Shown: positions 27,411 through 35,558 of the stretch, in pieces
Numbering within the stretch: the stretch's first letter is position 1
Layout: every line of letters begins with the position of its first letter
Origin: JAABRU01 sp964534335
GTDB taxonomy: Bacteria > Desulfobacterota > Desulfobacteria > Desulfobacterales > Desulfococcaceae
Direction of reading: 5' to 3'
NCBI GenBank assembly: GCA_964534335.1
Contig: CAZHPS010000001.1
Coordinates: 1-59,939, forward strand
Length of the DNA: 59,939 nucleotides
Program-made: the position numbers and the translations under genes
The notes under the pieces: model-generated
Seen by the model: only the letters and a program-made list of their open reading frames with translations
Told to the model about the DNA's origin: nothing
Databases searched by the model: none

Positions 27411-28631
27411 TCATTTTGCAATTCTGATGACTGAACCGGTATTTTCATTTTCAGAAATCGGCTTACTCTGATCCGGCTGCCCGGATGTGCTGAAGCTGTG
27501 TATGTTTTCCGGCGAGAATTTTCCCATTTTGAAATAATCCTCAATTTTCAGATTGCCTTTTGCAAAAGCCTCAGCCAGGGCAGATGGAATTTTTGCCTGC
27601 TCTTCCAGATATTTTGAACGGGTTTCCAGAATGCGCACCTGCAGTTCCTGTTCTTTTCTTTCAGACTCGGCCTGCGCGATTTCCTTTTCTTCCCTGGCTT
27701 TGCGGATTTTCTGCTTTACCCCGATATTTTCTCCCACTGCAATGTCTGAAAGTTCAAGAGAGCGTATTTCATAGGCTGTATCATCAGCCAGAATGTCCTT
27801 TGGTAAAGCAGCAGAAATACTGTCCGGGTTTTCCAGAATTTTCTGATGGCTCTCCGCATTGCTTATGGCTGCAAGCAGGGCCTGTGAGGCCCGGCTCAGA
27901 ATGGTTTCTTCGCCTGCACCGCCCAGTATCTGATCCGGATCTGTGCGGATGGTCATCACGGCTCTGGCTGAAACCTCAAAACCGTTTTTGGTCACGGCTG
28001 TGACTTTTTCCGTGCGGATAATACGGGGCTGAATCAGGGTTCGCATGGCTTCCAGAATATCCCTGCCTGCGAGATCCGCTGCTGCCGCTGTATGAAAATC
28101 AATGGATATCTGTGTGTTGGCAGCAATGCTCATAGCTTCCATGACTTTTCCTGCATTGCCTCCCGCCAGCATATGCGCAGCAATATCCCCGATCTCCACT
28201 TCAAGTCCGATTTTGTCTGCACGTATTTTGTAATCCACCAGTTGCCGGACATCAATCCCGGAAGCCATGTGGGATAGCAGAGTGCTGATATCCGCTGAAA
28301 TATTTTCCTGTTTTGCCCGGACAGCGCATTCCATGATGATTCTTGCATCATCGGGAACAGGCAACTGTGCCAGAGATTCAATTTCTTCCGGAGAGACTTT
28401 CAGATGGCCTTCCGCAGCTTTTACCCCAAGTTCTGTGTATAACGCAGGATCAATTCCGCACGCGCGCATTTTGAACAGACGCAGGGGATTTGCAAAAGAC
28501 CGCAGCACCAGTGCGCGGAGCCAGAAGGATTTTTTGCGGTACAGATGATAAAAAAATCCCATAATCAGCAGCAGAAGGAGTATGATGACCGTTAGTATGC
28601 GTATGATATAAATTTCAAGAGAATATTCCAT
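27411..28631 (-). CDS. floA: Flotillin-like protein FloA
   Basis: A 406-residue membrane-associated SPFH-type protein of the FloA (YqfA) family. One hydrophobic segment (about residues 8-30) precedes the conserved region: HMLAGGNAGKVMEAM, AAADLAGRDILEAM, GGAGEETIL, SHQKILENPDSIS, DIAVGENIGVKQ, then a Glu/Ala/Arg coiled coil. FloA oligomers organise membrane domains and assist envelope protein complexes. I chose the ATG at 28631 (GCAGGA upstream) rather than an upstream ATG at 28670 that would overlap rmuC; the start is 14 bp after the rmuC stop. It is the last gene of the minus-strand envelope run. Confidence 0.9.
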   Translation of the reverse strand: MEYSLEIYIIRILTVIILLLLLIMGFFYHLYRKKSFWLRALVLRSFANPLRLFKMRACGIDPALYTELGVKAAEGHLKVSPEEIESLAQLPVPDDARIIMECAVRAKQENISADISTLLSHMASGIDVRQLVDYKIRADKIGLEVEIGDIAAHMLAGGNAGKVMEAMSIAANTQISIDFHTAAAADLAGRDILEAMRTLIQPRIIRTEKVTAVTKNGFEVSARAVMTIRTDPDQILGGAGEETILSRASQALLAAISNAESHQKILENPDSISAALPKDILADDTAYEIRSLELSDIAVGENIGVKQKIRKAREEKEIAQAESERKEQELQVRILETRSKYLEEQAKIPSALAEAFAKGNLKIEDYFKMGKFSPENIHSFSTSGQPDQSKPISENENTGSVIRIAK

Positions 28632-28644
28632 AAAAAATTCCTGC

Positions 28645-29994
28645 TCACAAAGGGGATACATCCCTTGCATGTATGCTGATTTCTTCGGGTATCTGCGGTT
28701 CTGCCTCGCTGAGATTCATTTCCTGAAAACGCCGGGCAATGGGGATCAGCCGTCTTTCCAAAGAACCCAAAGTTTTGTTGTATCCTTCCACAGATTTGTT
28801 CAGATGTGTTTTCAGTTCTGCAAAATGTTCAATAAAGGTTTCCAGTCTCCGGTACAGTTCCTGTCCCTGCTGTGCGATATGAATAGCGTTTTCTGTCACC
28901 TGATGCTGTTTCCATCCATAGGCCACAGCCCTGAGCAGCGCGATCAGCGTCACCGGTGTGCTGATCAGAACCTTCTGATCCATGGCATATTCCAGAATTT
29001 CCGGGTCCTGGTCAAAGGCTGCACTCAGAAAACTGTCCCCCGGAAGGAACATGACCACAAAATCAGGAGCATTTTCAAACTGTTCCCAGTATTTTTTCCG
29101 GCTGAGTTCCCGGATCCGGCTCCGCATTGCTTTGGCATGTTCCTCCATTTTGCGTTTGTGCTCATCCGGTCTGTCTGATTCCGATGCCTCCAGATAGGCC
29201 TGCAGCGGCACTTTGGCATCCACAGGCAGAATGCCTGCATTGGGCAGATGAATGATCATATCCGGCCTTCCCCAGTCGGTTCCGGTCTGTTCCTCAAAGG
29301 CCACATGCCGGATCATGCCGGACATTTCCACAACCCGGCGCAACTGAATTTCTCCCCACCGGCCCCGTACTGTGGAAGATTTCAGTGCCTGGCTCAGGGT
29401 GATGGTGGCTGCCCGGATCTCCGTATGCGCACGGGACAAGTGCTGCAACTGTTCTGTCAGTCCCTGATACGCGCCTTCCCGTTTCTGCTCCAAATCCCGG
29501 ACATGACCTTCGAGCAGATGCAGATTTTCCCGCACAGGATCAAAGAGATTTTCCAACTGGGCTTTGTGTGTGTTCCAGTCTCCCTTTGCCTGACGGAAAA
29601 GAGCGGACATCTGTTCCCGCGCGTGTGAGGCAAAGAGTTCAGAATTTTTCTGCAGGGTCTGACCGGCCAGCGCGTCAAAAGCTTCCCGCATCTGATTTCT
29701 GGCCTGTTCCATCCATCTGAGTTTTTCTTCATCCGATACGCGCATCTGTTCCAGCCGGGCAATGCAGACTTTCAACTGCTGATTTTCCGTCTGCAGTCCT
29801 GTGCATACAGGTTCAAGAGATTGCAGTTTTCCGGCCAGTCCCTCTTTTTCCTTTGTTACTTCGGCTATACGGATATGAAGACTTTCTCTTTCCCGCTGGG
29901 CATTGGAACGAAACCACAGCCATGTGAAAACAGCACTTACTGTACCCGCAATGCAGATCAGCAGAATCAGCCGCCAGAGATCATAAGAAAGCAT
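28645..29994 (-). CDS. rmuC: RmuC-family DNA recombination protein
   Basis: A 449-residue RmuC. An N-terminal membrane anchor (about residues 8-27) and a coiled coil precede the conserved nuclease-fold core: VRGRWGEIQLRRVVEMSG, GRPDMIIHLP, LPVDAKVPLQAYLEA (Asp and Lys of a PD-(D/E)xK-like site), FVVMFLPGDSFLSAA and ISTPVTLIALLRAVAYGW. The family limits DNA inversion and recombination at repeats; in E. coli its exact reaction is unsettled. Placed directly before floA, likely in one transcript. Confidence 0.92.
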   Translation of the reverse strand: MLSYDLWRLILLICIAGTVSAVFTWLWFRSNAQRERESLHIRIAEVTKEKEGLAGKLQSLEPVCTGLQTENQQLKVCIARLEQMRVSDEEKLRWMEQARNQMREAFDALAGQTLQKNSELFASHAREQMSALFRQAKGDWNTHKAQLENLFDPVRENLHLLEGHVRDLEQKREGAYQGLTEQLQHLSRAHTEIRAATITLSQALKSSTVRGRWGEIQLRRVVEMSGMIRHVAFEEQTGTDWGRPDMIIHLPNAGILPVDAKVPLQAYLEASESDRPDEHKRKMEEHAKAMRSRIRELSRKKYWEQFENAPDFVVMFLPGDSFLSAAFDQDPEILEYAMDQKVLISTPVTLIALLRAVAYGWKQHQVTENAIHIAQQGQELYRRLETFIEHFAELKTHLNKSVEGYNKTLGSLERRLIPIARRFQEMNLSEAEPQIPEEISIHARDVSPL

Positions 29995-30067
29995 TTCAGA
30001 TTTTCTGGTTTCCGGGTAATGGTTTTTGTGCAGAGGATTTCATGTTCACATTATGATCCTGACATTT

Positions 30068-31774
30068 TTATGAACTGCTTTTCCGTTCATAAACAGCCAC
30101 ATCCGCGCAGTTGGGGTAGATTTTGAGCAGTTCCAGAAAAAAGACACTGGTACCGTATTCAAAGGGCCGGGTTGTGCCTTCCTCTATTTCGGAAAAACGC
30201 CGCAGACCCAGTCGCGGATGGGTGACATCAATCACGGCCACACCTGGGGAATTCGGTTCATCCGAAGGATAAATATCCACCAGCCGCACCAAAATCTGAC
30301 TGGAGAGAAAATGTACAGTGTTCTGCCTGTTTTTGCACAAAGTTTTCACAGAAATTCCATTTTTTTCCGTTTCCTGCAGTGCATTGATATCCTGGCCCGT
30401 CAGCATGTTATCGGGTATGGCAAAAACAGGGGGGTTTTCCTCTTTCGTATTTGCCGGTTCCATTTTTGCCGGTTCCGGTTTTGGAGGCTCCGGTTTTGGA
30501 GGTTCTGTTTTAGGAGGCTCTGTTTTAGGAGGCTCTGTTTTAGGAGGCTCTGTTTTAGGAGGTTCCATTTTTGGAGGCCCTGTTTTAGGAGGCTCTGTTT
30601 TCGGCAGCTCCGTTTTTGGAGGTTCTGTTTCTGGCTGTTCCATTTTTTTTATTTCTTCTCTTTTTTGGGCAAGGAGAGCAATAACAGTATCCATTTTCCG
30701 GGCAACCGGATATGCATCCTTCATCGTATAGGATTTCATCAACCCGGCCTTCAGATTTTCTGCTTTTTCTGTAAGTTCCTTTCGCTCAGAATCAGAAATT
30801 TTTTTGCCCTGTATTTTTATGTATTCTGCAATTTTATCAATCATTTTCTCAAGAAGCCCCATCAATTTTTCTGTATCTCTCACTTCCCTGTTTTTTATGG
30901 CATCAGCCAGACCATCAAGGAGATCTCCCAGTTTTTTTGTAACCGGTGATACATCTTTTCTTGAATAAATTTCTGCAAAATCTGTAATTTGAGTTATCTT
31001 TCCGATAATGCCGGATTCTGCTTTGTCATTTATGAAAATGATAAGATTGTCCAATTTTTCGGCAATCGGATAGGCATCATCCATCAGATAGAATTTCAGA
31101 CTCTCTTTCAGAGTTTCTGTTTTCCGTGTAAGATAACTCTTTTCGGAATCGGCCATTTTATCCCTTTGTATATTTATACATTCCATTATCTTATCTGTCA
31201 TTACCCCCAAATCGTCCATTACTTTTTTTGTATCCTGTATTTTATTCTCTGTTATTGCATTAGCCAGCTCATCAAGCAGTTTCCCAAGTTTTTTCGTAAC
31301 CAGAGACGTGTCTTCCCGTGAATACATTGCCGCTACATCTACAATTTCAGATATTATATCAGCAATATTTTTGGAATCTTCAAATTTTGTTTTTTTTTCA
31401 GCCTCAGTTTCAGCCGGATTGTCCTCATCTTTTACTGAAGAAGCTGCTGTGAATTTTGTTTCTTTTTCAGCCGGACTGTCCTCATCTTTTACTGAAGACT
31501 CTGGTGCAGATTTTGTTTGTTTTTCATATGCAGCCTGACTGTATTCATGTTTTACAGAAAAAGCCGGTGCCGGTTTTGTTGCTTTTTCAGTTTCAGATTT
31601 GATTTCTGTTTCCGTTCCCCCCGGTATTGACAGTCTGCTTATTTTTTCAGGATCTCTGCGATCCATAATAATCAGCAGATATATAAGCATGATAAGAATA
31701 AACACTGCCAAAATGGCAATTTTCACCAATATGGAATCCCGTTCATCTGATCCGTTTTTTTTCTCATCATCCAT
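30068..31774 (-). CDS. Membrane-anchored helical protein with proline-rich linker
   Basis: 568 residues. A single transmembrane helix (about 17-38, ILVKIAILAVFILIMLIYLLI) is followed by an acidic/lysine-rich region with three short repeats (SVKDED(S/N)PAE), then two related helical modules (IISEIVDVAAMYSREDTSLV and ITQITDFAEIYSRKDVSPV, each with VTKKLGxLLDxLA), then about 14 PPKTE/PPKPE tandem repeats (DNA 30467-30640), and a C-terminal domain (NMLTGQDINALQE ... VDIYPSDEPNSPGVAVIDVT ... VAVYERKSSS). No enzyme motif. The layout (membrane anchor, stiff proline linker, small terminal domain) suggests it spans the periplasm. Start behind GGAGGCTTGCATC. I do not recognise the family. Confidence 0.75.
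   Translation of the reverse strand: MDDEKKNGSDERDSILVKIAILAVFILIMLIYLLIIMDRRDPEKISRLSIPGGTETEIKSETEKATKPAPAFSVKHEYSQAAYEKQTKSAPESSVKDEDSPAEKETKFTAASSVKDEDNPAETEAEKKTKFEDSKNIADIISEIVDVAAMYSREDTSLVTKKLGKLLDELANAITENKIQDTKKVMDDLGVMTDKIMECINIQRDKMADSEKSYLTRKTETLKESLKFYLMDDAYPIAEKLDNLIIFINDKAESGIIGKITQITDFAEIYSRKDVSPVTKKLGDLLDGLADAIKNREVRDTEKLMGLLEKMIDKIAEYIKIQGKKISDSERKELTEKAENLKAGLMKSYTMKDAYPVARKMDTVIALLAQKREEIKKMEQPETEPPKTELPKTEPPKTGPPKMEPPKTEPPKTEPPKTEPPKTEPPKPEPPKPEPAKMEPANTKEENPPVFAIPDNMLTGQDINALQETEKNGISVKTLCKNRQNTVHFLSSQILVRLVDIYPSDEPNSPGVAVIDVTHPRLGLRRFSEIEEGTTRPFEYGTSVFFLELLKIYPNCADVAVYERKSSS
30467..30640 (-). repeat. Proline-rich minisatellite within the 568-residue protein gene
   Basis: Tandem 15-bp units reading GGAGGCTCTGTTTTA on the plus strand (PPKTE on the coding strand), with exact adjacent copies around 30505-30560. 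Prone to copy-number change by slippage in steps that keep the frame. Confidence 0.85.
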
Positions 31775-31820
31775 GATGCAAGCCTCCGTTTATGGCAACT
31801 ATCTGAAACAGCACAAATAT

Positions 31821-33443
31821 TTATATTTTTGACAGAAGTTCCTGTTTTCTCTTTTCCAGTTCGCTTTCGGCAGGTATTTTCTGATCTTCTGCTTTCTGCT
31901 CTGCCGGAGGAGGAATTTTCGGCGCAGCAGGCGTTTCCGCAGAAGATGGTTTCGGCACAGATTCCCCTGCCGGAGCAGCAGTTTTATGCTCTGGCTGCTG
32001 AGGAATTTTCGGAGCAGGCGTTTCCGCAGGCATTGGTTTTGGAGCAGATTCTCCCGGAGCAGGCGCAGGTTTGGATTCATGCTGCGGAGAAATTTTCGGC
32101 GCAGATGGCGCGGGCATTGGTTTTGGAACAGATTCTCCGCCCGGAGCAGGCCCAGGTTTGGATTCAGACTGCGGAGGCGTTTTCAGCGCAGATGGCGCGG
32201 GCATTGGTTTTGGAGCAGATTCTCCCCCCGGAGCAGGCCCAGGTTTGGATTCATGCTGCGGAGAAATTTTCGGCGCAGATGGCGCAGGCATTGGTTTTGG
32301 AGCAGATTCTCCCCCCGGAGCAGGCCCAGGTTTGGGTTCAGGCTGCGGAGGCGTTTTCGGCGCAGATGGCGGCGCGGGTGTATCCGCAGGCACTGGTTTT
32401 GGAGCAGATTCTCCGCCCGGAGCAGGCCCAGGTTTGGGTTCAGGCTGCGGAGGCATTTTCGGCACAGATGGCGCAGGTGTTTCCGCAGGCATTGGTTTTG
32501 GAGAAGATTCCCCGCCCGGAGCAGGCCCAGTTTTGGATTCAGGCTGCGGAGGCATTTTCGGCGCAGATGGCGCTGGTATATCCGCAGGCACTGGTTTTGG
32601 CGCAGATTCCCCGCCCGGAGCAGGCCCAGGTTTGGGTTCATGCTGTGGAGGCATTTTCGGCGCAGGCGGGACATCCTGAGATACAGGTTTCAAAGTCGGC
32701 TCCGGATTTGTTTTTCCGCCTGCATTTTCCGCAGACTTAGGGACATCCACTTTTTTCTGAGCAGGAACCGGGATATTCGGTGCCATATTCTCCAGCATGG
32801 CGGAAATATCCGCCATATGCTTCTGATGCAGATTTTTGATTTCCTCCACCATATCTTTGATCGTGGCAGGATCTGCTTTGCTCTCGTAAAGTTTCTGATA
32901 TACAGTCCTGATCTCTTCCCCATGCTTGAACAGACTGTTAATCATTTTGGACAAATCATTGAGCATAATCTGCATATCCTGATTCATAGAGGTGCGGTTG
33001 CATTCATAAAGTTTCTGATGCACAGCACTGATATCTTTCACCTTTCCGGCCAGATGCTCAATTCTTTCAGACAGAGCGTCCATCATCATCTGCATATCTT
33101 CGGTCAGCAGAGTGCGGGAATTCTCCGACACCTTGACAGAAAGGGAATTTATCTGTCCGGAAAGATCCCCCACAGATTTCTGAATCCCCTGCATTGACTC
33201 AATCCTGGCTTCGAGCTTGGCGGCAAGTTCCGACAGTTTGGCCTGAACTGCCGCTATATTTCCTGTCTGCGCGGAAATCGAATCCAGTTTGGCCGCAACC
33301 GGTTTTAAATCCACAGGAGGCGGTTTGGTCCCTTTGTGCTTTTTCTCAAACTGATATATTTCCCAGCAGATAAGCACCAGCAGAATAAAAACGATAATGA
33401 TGATGAAAGTGAAAAATTCACTGACAGTCAGCATACTGCTCAT
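31821..33443 (-). CDS. Membrane-anchored coiled-coil protein with long Pro/Ala repeat tail
   Basis: 540 residues. A transmembrane helix (about 10-30, FFTFIIIIVFILLVLICW) precedes coiled coils to about residue 225; within these, two related segments (TEDMQMMMDALSERIEHLAGK and NQDMQIMLNDLSKMINSLFKH, cut here at their shared pattern) show internal duplication. The tail from about 235 has at least seven imperfect repeats of 20-34 residues containing PKMPPQ-E-K-GPAPGGES-PKP(M/V)PA (DNA 32030-32680). A short charged end follows. Start behind AGAGGAGCATAAA. Likely spans the periplasm like its neighbour. Family not recognised; antisense reading frames over this gene are composition artefacts. Confidence 0.75.
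   Translation of the reverse strand: MSSMLTVSEFFTFIIIIVFILLVLICWEIYQFEKKHKGTKPPPVDLKPVAAKLDSISAQTGNIAAVQAKLSELAAKLEARIESMQGIQKSVGDLSGQINSLSVKVSENSRTLLTEDMQMMMDALSERIEHLAGKVKDISAVHQKLYECNRTSMNQDMQIMLNDLSKMINSLFKHGEEIRTVYQKLYESKADPATIKDMVEEIKNLHQKHMADISAMLENMAPNIPVPAQKKVDVPKSAENAGGKTNPEPTLKPVSQDVPPAPKMPPQHEPKPGPAPGGESAPKPVPADIPAPSAPKMPPQPESKTGPAPGGESSPKPMPAETPAPSVPKMPPQPEPKPGPAPGGESAPKPVPADTPAPPSAPKTPPQPEPKPGPAPGGESAPKPMPAPSAPKISPQHESKPGPAPGGESAPKPMPAPSALKTPPQSESKPGPAPGGESVPKPMPAPSAPKISPQHESKPAPAPGESAPKPMPAETPAPKIPQQPEHKTAAPAGESVPKPSSAETPAAPKIPPPAEQKAEDQKIPAESELEKRKQELLSKI
32030..32680 (-). repeat. Tandem 87-102-bp repeats encoding the Pro/Ala tail
   Basis: At least seven units, each containing GGTTTTGG(A/C)GCAGATTC and CCCGGAGCAGGCCCAG on the plus strand. 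Unit lengths differ by 15 bp (an optional short insert encoding PADTPAP or PAETPAP). All unit lengths are multiples of three. Confidence 0.85.
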
Positions 33444-33480
33444 TTTATGCTCCTCTGATCTCTGAAAAGGGGTTGAGGGT

Positions 33481-34152
33481 TTAGCGCCATCCGGTTCCCA
33501 CGCTGCCGGCTTCTTTGAGCCATTTGCGCACTGGTTCTGTTTTTTCGATCTTCACGGAGCCCACAGCAATAATGCGCCCCCTCCGGGTTTCAATCATCCG
33601 GAGATTCAGATCAATAAAATCCGCTGTTTCTGTGGTGACACCGGTTTCAATAATATCCACATGATAGATTTTTCCCAGTTGCTGGGCCAGTTTCTGATCC
33701 ACAATGGCAGGACGCCGCTGATTTTCAAACCGCAGCTCCCGCAGCACATCTTTGATAAGAAAGCGTTCCACAATGCTCAGGTTTCTGGCAATTTCCGGCT
33801 GGAGAAAAGAGAAGGTGAGCGTTTTTTCTGTAATATAATTGTGAAATTTGGTCACTGTTCTCCTGTCTATGTCTGAAATTTCCAGAAAGCCCATTTTGTA
33901 CTTTCCCAGATGAAATCCTTTGAATTCCGGTTTCAGGGTGCTGGCCATCTGCCGGACAGCCTGGAGGATTTTTTCGTCCAGCAGGGTCTCAAAAGTATAT
34001 CCGCGGAGCATCTCTTTTTCCACCCTCTGCAGATTTTCCTCATCCGAGGGACTCAGGGCAGCCGGGGTAATGTCTTCGGCATTCATATGCAGACAGCCGG
34101 AAGGGAAAAGCACAGAAATCAGAAGAAAAATCCCGCAGATGATATTTTTCAT
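33481..34152 (-). CDS. FlgO-like outer-membrane lipoprotein
   Basis: A 223-residue lipoprotein. Lipobox FPSGC puts the acylated Cys at about residue 20. The body (ETLLDEKILQAVRQMASTL ... LSIVERFLIKDVLRELRFE ... VDIIETGVTTETADFIDLNL ... GRIIAVGSVKIEKT) has the pattern of the FlgO/CsgG-like domain, in which a predicted nucleotide-binding-like fold detects or stabilises outer-membrane assemblies. No flagellar genes surround it, so it more likely belongs to the envelope cluster. Start weakly supported by AAGGCTC. Confidence 0.65.
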   Translation of the reverse strand: MKNIICGIFLLISVLFPSGCLHMNAEDITPAALSPSDEENLQRVEKEMLRGYTFETLLDEKILQAVRQMASTLKPEFKGFHLGKYKMGFLEISDIDRRTVTKFHNYITEKTLTFSFLQPEIARNLSIVERFLIKDVLRELRFENQRRPAIVDQKLAQQLGKIYHVDIIETGVTTETADFIDLNLRMIETRRGRIIAVGSVKIEKTEPVRKWLKEAGSVGTGWR

Positions 34153-34225
34153 TGATGAGCCTTTTGTCAGCCAGTGCGCAGACTGTGAATGTTCATTGGT
34201 TTGGAAACCGGAAAATTCTGCGAAA

Positions 34226-35053
34226 TCAGAAACGGATCCGAAAGCCTATGTAACCGGAGCCTTCGCTCTTTTCCCAGTCACTTATGCCTTCAAATTCCAT
34301 ACTGACATAGCGGTATCCCAGGAGAATAGCGCTCCGTTTGTTCTGGGCAAGATTGATATGTATCCCGAAGCGGGAATCCATAATGCTGATTCCGTCCCCA
34401 AACGTGAGCGGTTCGGGAGACAGGCTCAGTTCTCCGAACATATCCAGATCAATATACCGGTCATAACTGATCTCAATATCCGGCAGATCATATTCCGCTC
34501 TTATCATAAGACCGATGGCTGTGATATCCTCACTGATATTGTCTTTTTCACCTTCGCCCCACATGCCTTTCAGTCCGATGTCCAGATTGAGTTTTTCATC
34601 CAGCATGAGATTGCCGTATGACACCTCGGTACTGATCAGATAAAAATCCTCGTCACTGGTCAGCCCGTTGAGCCCGAAAAAAACGCTGTTCGGAAGAATG
34701 GGCATGCGTAAGCCCAGACGTCCCTCAAAAGCAGATGAATTACCATTGATTTCAATTGAATATCTGGGATATGGGTCAGGAAGCCTGGGCCGATATGCTG
34801 TTCCCGCATAAGAGGATGGATAAGCGCTGTTCTGGTCAGGGGGCGGGTATCCGGTGGATGGATCGTAATATCCCGGCTGAGTTCCCGAATCCGGTTCATA
34901 CTGATAGGAACTGTCCGGATAGGAGGAAGGCGGCGGACTGCTCTGGGAAGGGTCCTCAGCAGCAGGATCATACTGATACTGCTGCTGGCCCCAGGCTGTG
35001 CACGACATCACGCAGAAAAACAGAAAAAATGCAAAAAAAGAAATTTTTTTCAT
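34226..35053 (-). CDS. YfaZ-like outer-membrane beta-barrel protein with YDP-rich N-terminus
   Basis: About 275 residues. Signal peptide (ISFFAFFLFFCVMSCTAWG), a Tyr/Pro/Ser-rich linker (QQYQYDPAAEDPS ... YQYEPDSGTQ), then alternating beta strands (RYSIEINGNSSAFEGRLGLR, FYLISTEVSYGNLML, AILLGYRYVSMEFEG) ending in GYIGFRIRF with the terminal Phe typical of outer-membrane barrels. Start chosen at the ATG behind GAGGTGACAG; a GTG nine bases upstream is possible. The linker's Y-x-YDP motif recurs in the small membrane protein upstream (35300-35524). Barrel call is firm; YfaZ family name is moderate. Confidence 0.7.
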   Translation of the reverse strand: MKKISFFAFFLFFCVMSCTAWGQQQYQYDPAAEDPSQSSPPPSSYPDSSYQYEPDSGTQPGYYDPSTGYPPPDQNSAYPSSYAGTAYRPRLPDPYPRYSIEINGNSSAFEGRLGLRMPILPNSVFFGLNGLTSDEDFYLISTEVSYGNLMLDEKLNLDIGLKGMWGEGEKDNISEDITAIGLMIRAEYDLPDIEISYDRYIDLDMFGELSLSPEPLTFGDGISIMDSRFGIHINLAQNKRSAILLGYRYVSMEFEGISDWEKSEGSGYIGFRIRF

Positions 35054-35299
35054 GTCTGTCACCTCATCTGAAAAATTGTGAAACCAATCTGCCTCATCAC
35101 CATGTGCCTGATTTGCACTGCAATCCTGTTTCAGTTTCGGAATCAGGTTTCCAAAATTTTGGAATCACCGGAAATCCTTTCCGCATCTTTATTCATGGCA
35201 GCAATATGTTTTCAGCAGATTATGTCGGATTAGCCAATTGCAAATTCAGTCAGCATCATTCCGGATTTCTCCGGTGTGACGGTTTGTTATGTTTTGCAA

Positions 35300-35524
35300 T
35301 TAGCTGGGATCATAATAATATTTCTTCCTCACCGGAGGAGAAGCCGGAGGCTTGTACTTTTCCTGTGCGGATTTATCCTTTGCCGGATCATAATGATACT
35401 GCCTGCGCCTGTTCCCGGAACATGAAAATGATATGCAGCACCATATAAAGAGAATGATCAGTATAAGGCATATGTTCCGGATTCCCGATTTCGCTGTGCC
35501 GCCCCTGAAAAAAACAAATCCCAT
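35300..35524 (-). CDS. Small membrane or lipoprotein with YDP motifs
   Basis: About 74 residues from MGFVFFRGG (start behind GAGGTGGCAGCA). One hydrophobic segment (ICLILIILFIWCCISFSC) could be a signal anchor or a lipoprotein signal, then RRQYHYDPAKDKSAQEKYKP and RKKYYYDPS. The Y-x-YDP motif is shared with the barrel protein downstream, suggesting they bind the same partner. No family recognised. Confidence 0.55.
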   Translation of the reverse strand: MGFVFFRGGTAKSGIRNICLILIILFIWCCISFSCSGNRRRQYHYDPAKDKSAQEKYKPPASPPVRKKYYYDPS

Positions 35525-35558
35525 TGCTGCCACCTCATTTCTTTGAAAAAATGAAGCA

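Noticed and set aside
28645..28670. Longer floA start at 28670
   Set aside because: It would overlap rmuC by 26 bp and add residues not seen before the membrane helix; 28631 has a better ribosome site.
32071..32679. Gly-rich plus-strand frame resembling a PE-PGRS or collagen-like protein
   Set aside because: Antisense of the proline-rich repeat; coding strand is supported by start, anchor helix and flanking genes.
31986..33197. 403-codon Arg/Phe-rich frame on the plus strand
   Set aside because: Antisense of the Pro/Ala repeat gene; the RRFRRHWFW-like repeats mirror the repeat DNA, not a protein.
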